NCBI GenBank assembly: GCA_031550755.1
Contig: JAVBOJ010000134.1
Coordinates: 1-6,773, forward strand
Length of the DNA stretch: 6,773 bases
Direction of reading: 5' to 3'
From: JAVBOJ01 sp031550755
GTDB taxonomy: Bacteria > Bacillota > Clostridia > Oscillospirales > UBA929
Notes under the pieces: model-generated
The model's input: only the letters and a program-made list of their open reading frames with translations
Told to the model about the DNA's origin: nothing
The model's database searches: none
Translations under genes and position numbers: made by a program
Part shown: piece by piece, positions 1 to 6,172 of the stretch
How positions within the stretch are numbered: the stretch's first letter is position 1
Layout of the letters: the number at the start of each line of letters is the position of its first letter

Positions 1-34
1 AAAAGGATGAATTTCGCAAAAAATATATAATTCC

Positions 35-74
35 CGAAAACGTTTGTAAAAAATTCATCATCATGTTTGCAAAC
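35..74. promoter_or_regulatory. Candidate LacI/CcpA-type operator pair upstream of the first araC-type gene
   Basis: Two short palindromes lie upstream of the predicted promoter. AAACGTTT (38-45) sits inside CGAAAACGTTTGTA (35-48), which resembles a catabolite-responsive element of the form TGWAANCGNTNWCA but misses three constrained positions. GTTTGCAAAC (65-74) is a perfect 10-base palindrome. Both contain GTTTGYAAA (42-50 and 65-73), so they also form a direct repeat with a 23-base period. LacI-family proteins, including CcpA, bind palindromes of this kind with a central CG or GC. The link to carbon catabolite control or to a local LacI regulator is inference. Confidence 0.4.
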
Positions 75-103
75 GGCTCGTTTTTCTTGTCTAAATAGTA
101 ACA

Positions 104-133
104 TTGACAAAGAAAACCGACAAGAGATAAACT
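104..133 (+). promoter_or_regulatory. Predicted sigma-A promoter of the araC-uxuA transcript
   Basis: A perfect -35 hexamer TTGACA (104-109) is followed after 18 bases by TAAACT (128-133), a 4/6 match to the -10 consensus. This predicts a transcript start near 140 and a leader of about 45 bases. GACAAAG (106-112) overlaps the -35, GACAAG lies in the spacer (119-124), and the inverted copy CTTGTC lies upstream (86-91), so a regulator binding these would interfere with or assist polymerase. The promoter is predicted from hexamers only. Confidence 0.5.
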
Positions 134-183
134 ACCACTAAAGGGGAAAAATTAAAGGCAATCTATGGGAGGCGAGTTGGAAA

Positions 184-969
184 ATGGCCGAATCTGAGTA
201 TTTCGTCCCCGATATTGGGTACTTTATATTTCGCAAGGGCACAATAAATTGGAAAATCGAGGAAAGCAAAATCGACTTCTGCGACATCACCTATGTCACC
301 GAGGGGCACGCCTGGTATGTCGTGGACGGCGTTGTCTACGAGGTGCGCGCCGGCGACCTGATGTGCATTCCGCTTGGCTCGATCCGCTCGGCCGCCATCG
401 ATCCGACCGATCTGATGGGGTGCTATTCCGCCAATTTCCAGGTGACCAACCTGCACGGCGTCCCCGTGCGCATCCCCTTCCCCCCGTTGACCCACATTGG
501 CCTCCGGGTCGATCTGCTCCAGCTGTTCCGGGAGCTGTCCGGCGTGTGGCTGTGCAAGGAGCCCGGCTATGTCATGCGGGCGCAAGCGATTTTTATGCTG
601 ATTCTGTGCCGGGTGTTCGAGCTGACCGTCTACAAAAAAGACTCCTACGCCATCGATCCGCGCATCCGCAAAACCATGCGCTACATATCCGATCACTATG
701 ACGCCACGCTCACGGTGGCCGAGCTGGCCGCCATCGCCGAGCTGGGGCCGGTGTATTACGGGGCGCTGTTCAAGCAAAACACCGGCATGACGGTCAACCG
801 CTACATCACCCAGATTCGTATCAACCACGCCGAAAACATGCTGCGCAGCGGCGAATACACCATCGGCGAGACCGCCGAGCGCTGCGGCTACAGCGATGTC
901 CACTATTTCCGCAAGCAGTTCAAGGAAGTTATGGGATGCCTTCCGTCGAAATGCCTGCTGGAAAGATAA
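184..969 (+). CDS. AraC-type transcriptional regulator (first of two paralogues)
   Basis: This 261-residue protein is a probable sugar-responsive DNA-binding regulator. Residues about 10-100 look like the cupin-type sensor of AraC proteins: a short beta-rich stretch with GHAWYVVDG, then AGDLMCIPLGS. Residues about 163-259 form the two-helix-turn-helix AraC domain. The first recognition region is around ELGPVYYGALFKQNTG, followed by the linker helix with NHAENMLRSGEY and the second helix-turn-helix with CGYSDVHYFRKQFK. The ATG at 184 follows GGGAGG (167-172) at 11 bases, slightly long. uxuA follows after 16 bases with its own strong ribosome binding site, so the two are probably cotranscribed. 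The protein is a paralogue of the regulator at 2049-2846: about half of residues are identical over the DNA-binding domain by hand alignment, and the sensor domains also match. The ligand is not visible; an intermediate or oligosaccharide of glucuronoxylan breakdown is inferred from the neighbours. Confidence 0.93.
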   Translation: MAESEYFVPDIGYFIFRKGTINWKIEESKIDFCDITYVTEGHAWYVVDGVVYEVRAGDLMCIPLGSIRSAAIDPTDLMGCYSANFQVTNLHGVPVRIPFPPLTHIGLRVDLLQLFRELSGVWLCKEPGYVMRAQAIFMLILCRVFELTVYKKDSYAIDPRIRKTMRYISDHYDATLTVAELAAIAELGPVYYGALFKQNTGMTVNRYITQIRINHAENMLRSGEYTIGETAERCGYSDVHYFRKQFKEVMGCLPSKCLLER

Positions 970-985
970 CAAGGAGGAAAACAAC

Positions 986-2047
986 ATGAAAATGACCCTG
1001 CGCTGGTTCGGAGAAGGCTTCGACCCCATCCCCCTGTCCAGCATCCGGCAAATCCCCTGCGTAGACGGCGTGGTGACCTCGCTGCTGGGCATGACGGCCG
1101 GAGAGGTCTGGCCGGAGGAGGACATCCGCGCGATGCACAAGGCCGTGCGCGACGCCGGCCTGTCCATGGAGGTCATCGAGAGCGTCAACATCCACGAAGA
1201 CATCAAGCTGGGTGCGCCCAGCCGCGACGAGAAAATCGAAAATTACATCGAAACCATGAAGCGTCTGGCCGCCGTGGGCGTCAAGGTCATCTGCTACAAC
1301 TTCATGCCGGTGCTGGACTGGGCGCGCAGCCATCTGTACCACCGCCTGCCGGACGGCTCGGAGACCATGTATTTCAGCCGGGCGTTCATCGAAAGCACCA
1401 CGCCCGAAGAGCTGGCGGCACGCTACAAGGAGCAGTGCGGCGGCATCGCCATGCCGGGCTGGGAGCCCGAGCGCATGGCGGGCGTCCGCGACACGCTGCG
1501 CCGCTACGAGGGCATGACGCCCGAGCGGTACCGCCAAAACGCCAAGTATTTTCTGGACGCCGTCATTCCGTGGGCGGAGTCGCTGGACATCAACATGGCC
1601 ATCCACCCGGACGATCCCCCGTTTTCCATCTTCGGCCTGCCCCGCCTCATCAACGGCCCCGAGAGCATCCGGCAGTTTTTGGCCCTCAACGAAAGCCGGC
1701 GAAACGGCCTGACCTTCTGCACCGGCTCGCTGGGCGCCGATCCGCACAACGACGTGCCGGCCATGGCGAAAGAATTCGCCTCGCGTATCCATTTCGCCCA
1801 CATCCGCAACCTCAAATACACCGGGGACGGCGATTTCTACGAGTCGGCCCACCCGACCCCCTGCGGCAGCCTGGACATTTACGCCATCTGCAAAGCCCTG
1901 CACGGCGCGGGCTTTGACGCGTATATCCGCCCCGACCACGGCCGCATGATCTGGGACGAAACCGGCCGGCCCGGCTACGGGCTGTACGACCGCGCGCTGG
2001 GCGCGACCTACCTGCTGGGCATCTGGGAAGCCTTGGAGCGCAAGTGA
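986..2047 (+). CDS. uxuA: Mannonate dehydratase (UxuA)
   Basis: This 353-residue cytoplasmic enzyme dehydrates D-mannonate to 2-keto-3-deoxy-D-gluconate, a late step of glucuronate degradation that feeds the Entner-Doudoroff aldolase. The sequence has the UxuA-type opening MTLRWFGEGFDPIPL and the blocks that provide metal ligands in characterised UxuA: HPDDPP (His207), FCTGSLGADPHND (Cys245), HFAHIRN (His272) and RPDHG (Asp317). All four metal-binding residues (His, Cys, His, Asp) are present. The length is typical of the Gram-positive form and shorter than the E. coli enzyme. The start at 986 is chosen because AAGGAGG (971-977) lies 8 bases upstream; an in-frame upstream extension would lie inside the araC-type gene. 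The gene is second in the araC-uxuA unit. Its stop is one base from the stop of the convergent regulator, and no terminator is visible between them. Only this one step of the pathway is in the window; UxaC, UxuB and KDG kinase must be elsewhere. Confidence 0.96.
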   Translation: MKMTLRWFGEGFDPIPLSSIRQIPCVDGVVTSLLGMTAGEVWPEEDIRAMHKAVRDAGLSMEVIESVNIHEDIKLGAPSRDEKIENYIETMKRLAAVGVKVICYNFMPVLDWARSHLYHRLPDGSETMYFSRAFIESTTPEELAARYKEQCGGIAMPGWEPERMAGVRDTLRRYEGMTPERYRQNAKYFLDAVIPWAESLDINMAIHPDDPPFSIFGLPRLINGPESIRQFLALNESRRNGLTFCTGSLGADPHNDVPAMAKEFASRIHFAHIRNLKYTGDGDFYESAHPTPCGSLDIYAICKALHGAGFDAYIRPDHGRMIWDETGRPGYGLYDRALGATYLLGIWEALERK

Positions 2048-2048
2048 G

Positions 2049-2846
2049 TTACGGGCGGCTCTCCCGGACGACCTGCGACGGGGAGACGCCGCGGCTCTGC
2101 TTGAACACCTTGCTGAAATAAAAAATGTCGCAAAACCCGCAGGCGGAGGAGACCTCGTTGACGTTGTACTCGCCGCTGCGCAGCATGTCCTCGGCGTGAT
2201 TGAGCCGGATGGAGGTCAAATACTGCCGGAAGGTCACGCCGGTCTCTTTCTTGAAAAAATTCCCGAAATACATGGGACTCAGCCCGATATGATCGGCCAT
2301 GCTCTGCACTGTCAGCGGTTCGGAGTAATGGTCGATCATGTATTTCAGCACCCGGCGGATGCGGTTGTCGATGAGCGAGCGGTCGTTTTTGTAGACGATG
2401 AGCTGGAACAGCCGCTGCAAAATCATGAGATACAGCGCGTGCACCCGCAGGCCGTAGCCTTGGTCGCGCAGCAGCCACTCGGCGTTCATCTCCTGATACA
2501 GCGCGATGATCTCGGGCCGCATCCCGATGTGGTGGACGATGGGCAGCGGCAGATCGACCTCGACGCCGCGCGGCGTGAAAATATGTCCGTTGATGCTGAA
2601 GCATTCCATGAGGTCGCTCGGGAAGCTGACCGCCGACCGCCGGCTGCCCCGCGGGATGCACAAAAGGTCGCCGGCCGATACGGCGTAGGTGCGGGCATTG
2701 ACGGTGTATTCCGCCCGCCCGTGGACGACATAGGTGATGTCCACAAAGTCAATGGTGCCTTCCTCGATGAGCCAGGACGGGCTGCAAATACGGTGGATAA
2801 AGTAGTCCACCTCTGCCGCCAGATGGTCATACACATCCGGATCCAT
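2049..2846 (-). CDS. AraC-type transcriptional regulator (second of two paralogues), divergent from aguA
   Basis: This 265-residue regulator has the same build as the one at 184-969. The N-terminal cupin-like sensor contains IDFVDITYVVHGRAEYTV and AGDLLCIPRGSRRSA. The C-terminal AraC domain covers about residues 167-262, with GLSPMYFGNFFKKETG, NHAEDMLRSGEY, CGFCDIFYFSKVFK and the closing GVSPSQ. The two proteins share sensor and DNA-binding regions, so they probably sense related compounds and read related sites. The ATG at 2846 is supported by GAGGAGG (minus strand, within 2854-2861) about 7 bases upstream. The gene is transcribed away from aguA across a 375-base gap that holds its predicted promoter and four TTTTNCCTAT boxes. 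That is the classic place for a regulator controlling both itself and its divergent neighbour. Activation of aguA and the transporter genes is inferred from this position; the ligand is unknown. Confidence 0.94.
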   Translation of the reverse strand: MDPDVYDHLAAEVDYFIHRICSPSWLIEEGTIDFVDITYVVHGRAEYTVNARTYAVSAGDLLCIPRGSRRSAVSFPSDLMECFSINGHIFTPRGVEVDLPLPIVHHIGMRPEIIALYQEMNAEWLLRDQGYGLRVHALYLMILQRLFQLIVYKNDRSLIDNRIRRVLKYMIDHYSEPLTVQSMADHIGLSPMYFGNFFKKETGVTFRQYLTSIRLNHAEDMLRSGEYNVNEVSSACGFCDIFYFSKVFKQSRGVSPSQVVRESRP

Positions 2847-2871
2847 GCAATGCGCCTCCTCAACGTTTGTT

Positions 2872-2982
2872 TTTTACCTATAGTTTTCCCTATCATAGTC
2901 CATCGCGGCCGGAATAGCAATACATAGGCAAAAGAAATCATTTTCTCCCCGAAGCTTGTCCGTCTTTGTCTATTTTGCCTAT
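2872..2982. repeat. Four copies of the decamer TTTTNCCTAT (probable regulator operators)
   Basis: Copies on the plus strand are TTTTACCTAT (2872-2881), TTTTCCCTAT (2884-2893) and TTTTGCCTAT (2973-2982). A fourth lies on the minus strand as ATAGGCAAAA (2924-2933). The first two are tandem with a 12-base period. The last two form an 11-base perfect inverted repeat, CATAGGCAAAA/TTTTGCCTATG (2923-2933 and 2973-2983), with a 39-base gap. Around the predicted promoter of the minus-strand regulator, the tandem pair covers the -10 and transcript start, while 2924-2933 lies just upstream of its -35. AraC-type proteins commonly bind repeated half-sites, so these are natural targets for the adjacent regulator. 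I found no further copy elsewhere in the window by eye. Confidence 0.65.
2892..2920 (-). promoter_or_regulatory. Predicted sigma-A promoter of the second araC-type gene
   Basis: On the minus strand, TTGCTA (2920-2915, 4/6 match to the -35 consensus) and TATGAT (2897-2892, 5/6 match to the -10) are separated by exactly 17 bases. The predicted transcript start is near 2885, giving a leader of about 40 bases that contains the GAGGAGG ribosome binding site. Two TTTTNCCTAT boxes overlap the -10 and start, which suggests repression or autoregulation at this promoter; a third flanks the -35. Confidence 0.5.
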
Positions 2983-3111
2983 GGATTATTGTTGGCCGTA
3001 GAGCGCCGCCGCGCAGGCCGCTTTGTCAGACCGGGCAAATTTTGGGCTCGCCACCCATAAAAATTACAAACTTTCTGTAGTTTCTTCATTTCTTTTTCTT
3101 TTGGCCGATGG

Positions 3112-3117
3112 TATACT
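3112..3117 (+). promoter_or_regulatory. Possible -10 element for aguA
   Basis: TATACT is a good match to the -10 consensus and lies about 105 bases upstream of the aguA start. The -35 position at 17-base spacing reads TTTCTT, a poor match. A good -10 with a weak -35 is usual for activator-dependent promoters, but the nearest TTTTNCCTAT box is some 130 bases further upstream, so this assignment is tentative. Confidence 0.3.
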
Positions 3118-3221
3118 TGGCTCGAAATTATCGGAGAAGCATTTCCAATTCTGTATATTTTGCACAAAAATAAATTTCCCGGGATGGGCACCTGAATGTA
3201 TGGAGTGTGCGAATCGAAGTG

Positions 3222-5168
3222 ATGAAACAGGGGTATCGCGCGTATTTTGCATGGCTTCAGCCCGGGATGGATATGGCGCGGACGACCTTTCGGTTGCGCT
3301 GTGACGCCGGGATCGACGCTTTCGCGGCCCAGGAATGCCGCGAAGGGCTGGAGCGCCTCTATGGCTCCGACCTCTGGCGCGAGGACGCCGAATGGACCGT
3401 CTCGCTCAGCCGGAAACCAGATCTGCCCCCCGAGGGGTACCGCCTGTCCGGCGCGCCGGGCAGCATTTCCGTCGAGGCCGCCGACGACCGGGGCCTTTTG
3501 TACGGCGTGTACGCGTTTTTGCGGCGCGCGGCGCTGGGCGAGGAGTTCTCCGCCCTGAAGGAAACCGCCGTCCCCGCCGCCGCCCGGCGCATGCTCGACC
3601 ATTGGGACAATGTGGACGGCAGCATCGAGCGCGGCTATGCCGGCGCCTCCCTCTTTTTCCGGGACGGACGCCTGTCCTACGACCCCGAACGGATCAAGGA
3701 TTACGCCCGGCTGCTGGCGTCGGTCGGGGTGAACCACATTTCGCTCAACAATGTCAATGTGCGCGGCGGCGCGCTGAGGCTGATTACCGACGATATGCTG
3801 CCCGAGGTGGCGGCGCTGGCCGGGCTCCTGCGGCCCTTCGGGCTGCGGCTGATCCTGTCGGTGCATTTTGACAGTCCGATGCTGCTGGGCGGCTTGTCAA
3901 CCGCCGACCCTTGCGACACAAAGGTTTCGGCGTGGTGGCAGGAGACCGCCGAGCGGGTCTACCGGTACATTCCCGATCTGTCCGGCTTTTTGGTCAAGGC
4001 CGATTCGGAGTTCCAAAACGGCCCGGCCTCCTTCGGACGCACCCAGGCCGACGGCGCGAATACCATCGCCCGGGCGCTCTCGCCCTACGGCGGCATGGTG
4101 TTTTGGAGATGCTTCGTCTATCTCTGCACGCAGGACTGGCGGGACACCGTCACCGACCGCCCCATGGCGGCCTACGATCACTTTCATTCGCTGGACGGCC
4201 GGTTTGACGACAATGTGATGCTGCAAATCAAAAACGGCCCGATGGATTTCCAGCCGCGCGAGCCGCTTTCGCCGCTGTTCGGCGCCATGCCCCGTACCCG
4301 TCAAGCCCTTGAGGTGCAACTGACGCAGGAATACACCGGCCAACAGATCGATCTCTACGCCCTGCCGGTGCAGTGGCAGGAGATTTTTTCCTCGCCGATC
4401 ACCGGGGAGCGTGTCCTGCGCGATCTGATCGGGCAGGAGGTCGGCGGGGTGTCGGGTGTCGCCAATGTGGGCGACGAGGAAAACTGGACCGGCCACACTC
4501 TGGCGCAATGCAACCTCTACGCCTTCGGGCGCATGGCGTGGGATCCGTCGCTGACCGCGCGGCAGATCGTGGAGGAATGGGTAAAGCTGACCTTTGGCCG
4601 GGATCCGCGCCTGACCGAACCGCTGATTGCCATGATGCTGTCCTCGCGAAATACATACGAAAAATACACCGCTCCGTTGGGCATCGGGTGGATGGTCAAC
4701 ATCAGCCATCACTACGGTCCCAATGTGGAGGGCTATGAATACTCGCCGTGGGGCACCTACCACCGCGCCGACTGGCAGGCCATCGGCATCGACCGCACCC
4801 GGGGCGGCACCGGCTACGCCGCGCAGTATCACCCGGACGTCGAGCGGCTGTATTCCGATCTCACCACCTGCCCGGAGGAGCTGCTGCTGTTTTTCCACCG
4901 GCTGCCGTACACCTACCCGCTGCAAAACGGAAAAACCCTTCTCCAGCATATTTACGACACCCATTTCGAGGGTGTGGAGGAGGTACGGGGCTTTGTCAAA
5001 ACGTGGGAGTCCCTGCGGGAGCTCCTGCCCGAGAGCGCGTACGAGTCGGTCGCGCGCAAGCTGGCGCTTCAGCTCGCCAATGCCCGTGAATGGCGGGATG
5101 TCGTCAATACATATTTCTACCGCAAAACAGGAAAGCCAGATGAACACGGCCGGCCGATCCATAAGTGA
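3222..5168 (+). CDS. aguA: GH67 alpha-glucuronidase
   Basis: This enzyme removes (4-O-methyl-)glucuronic acid from the non-reducing end of xylo-oligosaccharides. From the ATG at 3222 it has 648 residues, close to the 670-680 usual for bacterial GH67 enzymes. It has no signal peptide, so it is probably cytoplasmic and acts on imported aldouronates. An N-terminal domain (about 1-115) precedes a TIM barrel beginning at HWDNVDGSIERGYAG (from residue 127); a helical C-terminal domain ends in YFYRKTGKPDEHGRPI. The expected catalytic residues are present with family spacing: general acid Glu263 in KADSEF, and the Asp342 (GPMDF) and Glu370 (QEYTGQQ) pair. The start is uncertain. MKQGY at 3222 fits the family N-terminus (MTAGY in the Geobacillus enzyme, from memory), while an in-frame GTG lies at 3207 with GGAG only one base before it. 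The ATG overlaps the stop of an 8-codon upstream frame (TGATG). It is first of an aguA-permease-permease set. Family assignment is very secure. Confidence 0.96.
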   Translation: MKQGYRAYFAWLQPGMDMARTTFRLRCDAGIDAFAAQECREGLERLYGSDLWREDAEWTVSLSRKPDLPPEGYRLSGAPGSISVEAADDRGLLYGVYAFLRRAALGEEFSALKETAVPAAARRMLDHWDNVDGSIERGYAGASLFFRDGRLSYDPERIKDYARLLASVGVNHISLNNVNVRGGALRLITDDMLPEVAALAGLLRPFGLRLILSVHFDSPMLLGGLSTADPCDTKVSAWWQETAERVYRYIPDLSGFLVKADSEFQNGPASFGRTQADGANTIARALSPYGGMVFWRCFVYLCTQDWRDTVTDRPMAAYDHFHSLDGRFDDNVMLQIKNGPMDFQPREPLSPLFGAMPRTRQALEVQLTQEYTGQQIDLYALPVQWQEIFSSPITGERVLRDLIGQEVGGVSGVANVGDEENWTGHTLAQCNLYAFGRMAWDPSLTARQIVEEWVKLTFGRDPRLTEPLIAMMLSSRNTYEKYTAPLGIGWMVNISHHYGPNVEGYEYSPWGTYHRADWQAIGIDRTRGGTGYAAQYHPDVERLYSDLTTCPEELLLFFHRLPYTYPLQNGKTLLQHIYDTHFEGVEEVRGFVKTWESLRELLPESAYESVARKLALQLANAREWRDVVNTYFYRKTGKPDEHGRPIHK

Positions 5169-5218
5169 TCACTGCTTCAACGGCGCGTGCCGGATGGGGT
5201 CAGAGGTTACATAAGTGA
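5164..5218 (+). repeat. Short direct repeat and palindrome at the aguA-permease junction
   Basis: The nine bases CATAAGTGA occur at 5160-5168, where they include the aguA stop, and again at 5210-5218, exactly 50 bases later and immediately before the permease ribosome binding site. The first copy leads into the 10-base palindrome AGTGATCACT (5164-5173). The 59-base gap also holds a weak 4-base stem (CGGC 5181-5184, GCCG 5189-5192). No terminator is visible, so read-through from aguA into the permease genes is expected. Confidence 0.4.
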
Positions 5219-5227
5219 GGTGTGCGT

Positions 5228-6160
5228 ATGGAACCGAGAGGCAGAACGCTCGCGCGCAGGCGCAGCTATGTGAAAAAAACCTGGATGCTCTATCTCATGC
5301 TGCTCCTGCCCATGACCTTTTTTGTCATTTTCCGGTATGTCCCCATGTCCAACATTGTAATCGCCTTCAAGGATTACAACATGATCAAGGGCGTTTGGGC
5401 GCCCGAGTCGCCGTGGGCGGGGCTGAAGTGGTTTGAAAAGGCGTTCGCCTCCAAGGACTTCTGGGTCGCCTTCGGAAACACGCTGAAGCTCAACGTGCTG
5501 GATCTGATCGTCGGCTTCCCCGCGCCCATTTTGCTGGCGCTGGTGCTCAACGAGCTGGTGTTCAAGCGTTTCAAGCGGGTCACCCAGACAGTGGTCTATC
5601 TGCCGCACTTTTTGTCCTGGATCATCATCAGCGGCATGGCCACCCAGCTGCTCGCGCCGCGCACCGGCGTCGTCAACGTCCTGCTGGGCAGCATGGGGCT
5701 CGGCCCCATAGACTTCCTGATGAAACCCAATCTGTGGGTGGGCACCTACATCACCCTTGGGCTGTGGAAGGAGATCGGCTGGAACACCATCATCTATCTG
5801 GCCGCCATTACCTCCATCAGTCCCGAGCTGTACGAGGCCGCCGAGGTGGACGGTGCCGGGCGTCTTCAAAAGATCCGGCATGTCACCCTGCCCGGCATCC
5901 GCCCGACCATCATCGTTTTGTTTATCATGAACCTCGGACGCATTTTGGGCAGTGATTTTGACCGGCCTTACGCCATGGCCAACAAAATGGTCATGTCGGT
6001 GGCCGACGTCATCAGTACGCTCGTCTACCGCATCGGTATCCGCGGGTTCCAATTCTCCACCGCGGCCGCCATCGGGCTGTTCCAGTCGGTCATCTGCGTA
6101 GTCTTCCTGCTGACCGCGAACGCGCTCGCCAAAAAGTTCGGCGAACGCGGCATTTGGTAG
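5228..6160 (+). CDS. lplB: ABC transporter permease, LplB type (probable aldouronate importer subunit)
   Basis: This 310-residue inner-membrane protein is one half of the transmembrane channel of a CUT1-type carbohydrate ABC importer. A basic cytoplasmic N-terminus (RGRTLARRRSYVKK) is followed by a first membrane helix at about residues 18-39, ending in the FRYVPMSNIVIAFKDYN region typical of LplB proteins. About six membrane segments follow in total. The ATPase-coupling EAA loop is EAAEVDGAGRLQKIRHVTLP, from residue 203, with the conserved Gly209. The protein ends in KKFGERGIW, a usual LplB-type terminus. The ATG at 5228 is chosen over the GTG at 5222 because GAGG (5217-5220) lies 7 bases upstream of it. 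It lies 59 bases after aguA and 12 bases before the partner permease. Aldouronate as substrate is inferred from aguA; LplB-type permeases serve many oligosaccharides. The solute-binding protein and the ATPase are not in the window. Confidence 0.93.
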   Translation: MEPRGRTLARRRSYVKKTWMLYLMLLLPMTFFVIFRYVPMSNIVIAFKDYNMIKGVWAPESPWAGLKWFEKAFASKDFWVAFGNTLKLNVLDLIVGFPAPILLALVLNELVFKRFKRVTQTVVYLPHFLSWIIISGMATQLLAPRTGVVNVLLGSMGLGPIDFLMKPNLWVGTYITLGLWKEIGWNTIIYLAAITSISPELYEAAEVDGAGRLQKIRHVTLPGIRPTIIVLFIMNLGRILGSDFDRPYAMANKMVMSVADVISTLVYRIGIRGFQFSTAAAIGLFQSVICVVFLLTANALAKKFGERGIW

Positions 6161-6172
6161 GGGGGTGACGGT

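Larger units (their letters stand above)
2847..3221. other. Divergent intergenic control region between the second araC-type gene and aguA
   Basis: These roughly 375 bases hold no convincing gene. From left to right they contain the ribosome binding site of the minus-strand regulator, ACGTTTGT (2863-2870), four TTTTNCCTAT boxes, the regulator's predicted promoter, a CTTGTC/CTTTGTC pair (2955-2970), and a G+C-rich stretch around 2995-3050. A pyrimidine-rich run follows (about 3070-3100), then a possible aguA -10 element and the ambiguous aguA start. Open frames crossing the region on either strand lack ribosome binding sites and recognisable protein sequence. The A+T-rich character resembles the other control region at 1-183. 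Confidence 0.8.

Noticed and set aside
929..1939. Minus-strand open frame of 336 codons opposite uxuA
   Set aside because: It is a shadow of uxuA, whose metal-binding blocks are clear on the plus strand.
2060..2086. Possible hairpin TCTCCC/GGGAGA as a bidirectional terminator
   Set aside because: The stem is only six bases with a 14-base loop, there is no T-tract on either strand, and it lies inside the end of the regulator gene.
3023..3304. Plus-strand open frame of 93 codons crossing the divergent region into aguA
   Set aside because: It has no ribosome binding site or recognisable protein sequence, and it overlaps the start of aguA in another frame.
3897..5162. Long minus-strand open frame of 421 codons opposite aguA
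   Set aside because: It is the antisense shadow of a securely identified GH67 gene. Its Gly/Arg/His/Val-rich composition is typical of reverse frames in G+C-rich genes, and it has no recognisable domain.
5222..5227. GTG at 5222 as start of the first permease
   Set aside because: It lies one base from the GAGG ribosome binding site, while ATG 5228 has normal spacing.
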